The translations under genes and the position numbers were made by a program. The notes beneath the pieces were generated by a model that worked only from the letters and a program-made list of their open reading frames with translations, was not told where the DNA came from and made no database searches. A stretch of DNA of 14,436 nucleotides from Thermoleophilaceae bacterium (GTDB lineage Bacteria > Actinomycetota > Thermoleophilia > Solirubrobacterales > Thermoleophilaceae): positions 1 to 14,436 of the forward strand of contig JACCUC010000323.1 of NCBI GenBank assembly GCA_013812065.1. The letters run 5' to 3'. This document shows positions 13,212 to 14,436 of the stretch, one piece after another. Every line of letters starts with the position of its first letter. Within the stretch, counting starts at the first letter, position 1.

Positions 13212-14436
13212 TCAACTCCTCGCCGGCGCCCGCGCCGGCACCAGCGCTCGCGCAACCGGCGTCGGCGCCGGCACCGGACGCCACGGGGGCATCCCCGCCG
13301 AGCGCTGGAGCGAGCGCCGGAGCTGCTCGACGTCGGGTGGGGCGTCGGCGATCTCGTGCTCCGGATTGAGCCTCAGGTTTGGATTGAAGAATGGGTCGCC
13401 GCTGCGCAGGAGCGGCTCCCAGCGCTGTTTGAACTGCTCGAGGTCGGCCGGCCAGGGGTCGTCACCCCGCGACGCCCGGCAATGGTGGGTGAGCACGACC
13501 TCCGGAGTCCACACGACCCGGCGCCCGGCGTTCCACACGCGCAGCGAGAGGTCGACGTCGTTGAAGGCCATGACAAGATCCTCATCGAAGCCGCCGAGGT
13601 CCCAGAAGAGGCGCGCGGACAGCATCGCGCAGGCGGTGCCCACGGCGGCGCTGTTGCGGATCAGCTCGAGCAGGTGCTCGCTGCCGCCCGTTTCCGGCGC
13701 GTGAAGGTGGAGCTGGGTGCGGGGCGCCTCGGTCAGCGAGCCGAGCAGTACGCCTCCGTGCTCGACGTGGCCGCCGGGATAGACGAGCTTGACCCCCACC
13801 TTCCCCACGCCGGGCTGCTGCGCCTGGCCGACCAGCCGCTCGATCCAGCGAGCGGTGAGAACCTCGACGTCGTCGTTGAGGAACAGCAGATACTCCCCGG
13901 TCGCCGCCCTCGCACCGATGTTGTTGGCCGCAGAGTAGTTGAAAGGCCCGGGCGCGCGGACGATCCGGTGCTCGAGTCCGTCGAGCGACCGCCGGGCGAG
14001 CTCGAGCTCTCCCTCGCCGGAGTTGACCACGACGAGCTCGAACTGGTCGTAGCTCGTGTGCTCGCGCACGGAGGACAGCAGCTTGACCAGCAGGTCCTCG
14101 CGCACGCCGGTCGTTACGACCGCCGAGACCTTCGGCCGCGCCATCGGCTCCCAGGTGACGCGCCGCCGCCCGGGCCCGAGCGGGCGCACGTCTCCCGACG
14201 AGCCCCGGCGTCGGACAGCCGCCCGGACGAGCTCCGCGTCGTGCTCGTCGTCGGGCGGAGCGGAGTCGGCCAGGCTCACGAGGACATCCGGCACTCGCTC
14301 GACGTGCAAATCGGCGTCTAGCAGCCGCAGGAGGACGTCGTAGACGGACGAGGGGGGAACGCCCTCGGCGTCGAGTGCCGCGCGTGCGGCTCCCCGCCCG
14401 AGCGCCACGAACGGCCCGATGTAGTCGGTCGAGAGC
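13212..14436 (-). CDS. Family 2 glycosyltransferase, C-terminal part (5' end cut by window edge)
   Basis: The minus-strand frame is open from 14436 to the stop at 13212, giving 407 residues; the protein start lies outside the window. At the window edge the frame reads LSTDYIGPFVALGRG, a phrase normally found near the end of the N-terminal domain in tandem glycosyltransferases. After a linker a GT-A domain begins at KVSAVVTTGVREDLLVKLL and continues with ELVVVNSGE, then APGPFNYSAANNIGARA and the metal site FLNDDVEV; next come a VGVKLVYPGGHVEHGGVLL segment and GGFDEDLVMAFNDVDLSLR. These are hallmarks of large O-antigen/rhamnan GT2 proteins that carry two GT-A domains. The C-terminus is Pro/Ala-rich. 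An internal GTG at 14408 could start a shorter protein but would cut the conserved edge motif, so a longer gene is favoured. The sugar added is unknown. Confidence 0.9.
   Translation of the reverse strand, partial: LSTDYIGPFVALGRGAARAALDAEGVPPSSVYDVLLRLLDADLHVERVPDVLVSLADSAPPDDEHDAELVRAAVRRRGSSGDVRPLGPGRRRVTWEPMARPKVSAVVTTGVREDLLVKLLSSVREHTSYDQFELVVVNSGEGELELARRSLDGLEHRIVRAPGPFNYSAANNIGARAATGEYLLFLNDDVEVLTARWIERLVGQAQQPGVGKVGVKLVYPGGHVEHGGVLLGSLTEAPRTQLHLHAPETGGSEHLLELIRNSAAVGTACAMLSARLFWDLGGFDEDLVMAFNDVDLSLRVWNAGRRVVWTPEVVLTHHCRASRGDDPWPADLEQFKQRWEPLLRSGDPFFNPNLRLNPEHEIADAPPDVEQLRRSLQRSAGMPPWRPVPAPTPVARALVPARAPARS

Noticed and set aside
12921..14321. 466-codon open frame on the plus strand
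   Set aside because: It is antisense to the family 2 glycosyltransferase with its clear motifs, and its product is Arg/Pro/Ala-rich with no domain; a shadow of high-GC coding sequence.
1..14436. Search for tRNA, rRNA, CRISPR arrays, insertion sequences and transposases
   Set aside because: No cloverleaf-like gene, regularly spaced repeat, transposase frame or terminal inverted repeat was noticed by eye.

Overview
This window is GC-rich (about two-thirds G+C, judged by eye). It has many GTG starts, very short intergenic gaps, and promoter-like TAGNNT boxes lying 7-8 bases before GTG starts. This fits a high-GC actinobacterium. The style suggests a soil or environmental Thermoleophilia-like lineage, but that is inference and no marker gene is present. 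The content is a cell-surface polysaccharide or glycan biosynthesis locus.

Layout. (1) Bases 1-1633, minus strand: a CDP-hexose pair, glucose-1-phosphate cytidylyltransferase (rfbF/ddhA type) followed with a 4-base overlap by CDP-glucose 4,6-dehydratase (rfbG/ddhB type), which runs off the left edge. (2) Bases 1634-2451: an 818-base gap that carries a decayed fragment of a transketolase C-terminal gene, then a leaderless-type promoter. (3) Bases 2452-7057, plus strand: a tightly packed five-gene operon of split transketolase N and C subunits, a GtrB/DPM1-like polyprenyl-phosphate glycosyltransferase with two C-terminal membrane helices, an extended-SDR sugar epimerase/dehydratase and a class I SAM methyltransferase. 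(4) Bases 6960-7901, minus strand: a second SAM methyltransferase with an N-terminal four-cysteine zinc-type motif, overlapping the previous gene tail to tail. (5) Bases 8110-12924, plus strand: two large polytopic membrane proteins (782 and 776 aa), each with a hydrophilic C-terminal domain, plausibly GT-C-like transferases. (6) A terminator-like hairpin near 13095-13143. (7) Bases 13212-14436, minus strand: the C-terminal part of a (probably two-domain) family 2 glycosyltransferase, cut by the right edge.

Working together: the left pair makes CDP-4-keto-6-deoxy-glucose. The operon supplies a thiamine-diphosphate two-carbon transferase, a reductase/epimerase and methyltransferases able to elaborate a keto-sugar, and a glycosyltransferase that could load a sugar on a polyprenyl-phosphate carrier. 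The membrane proteins could then use lipid-linked donors outside the membrane. The most interesting reading is a candidate pathway for a branched-chain CDP-linked deoxysugar built by a split transketolase. The parts are seen; the pathway is inferred.
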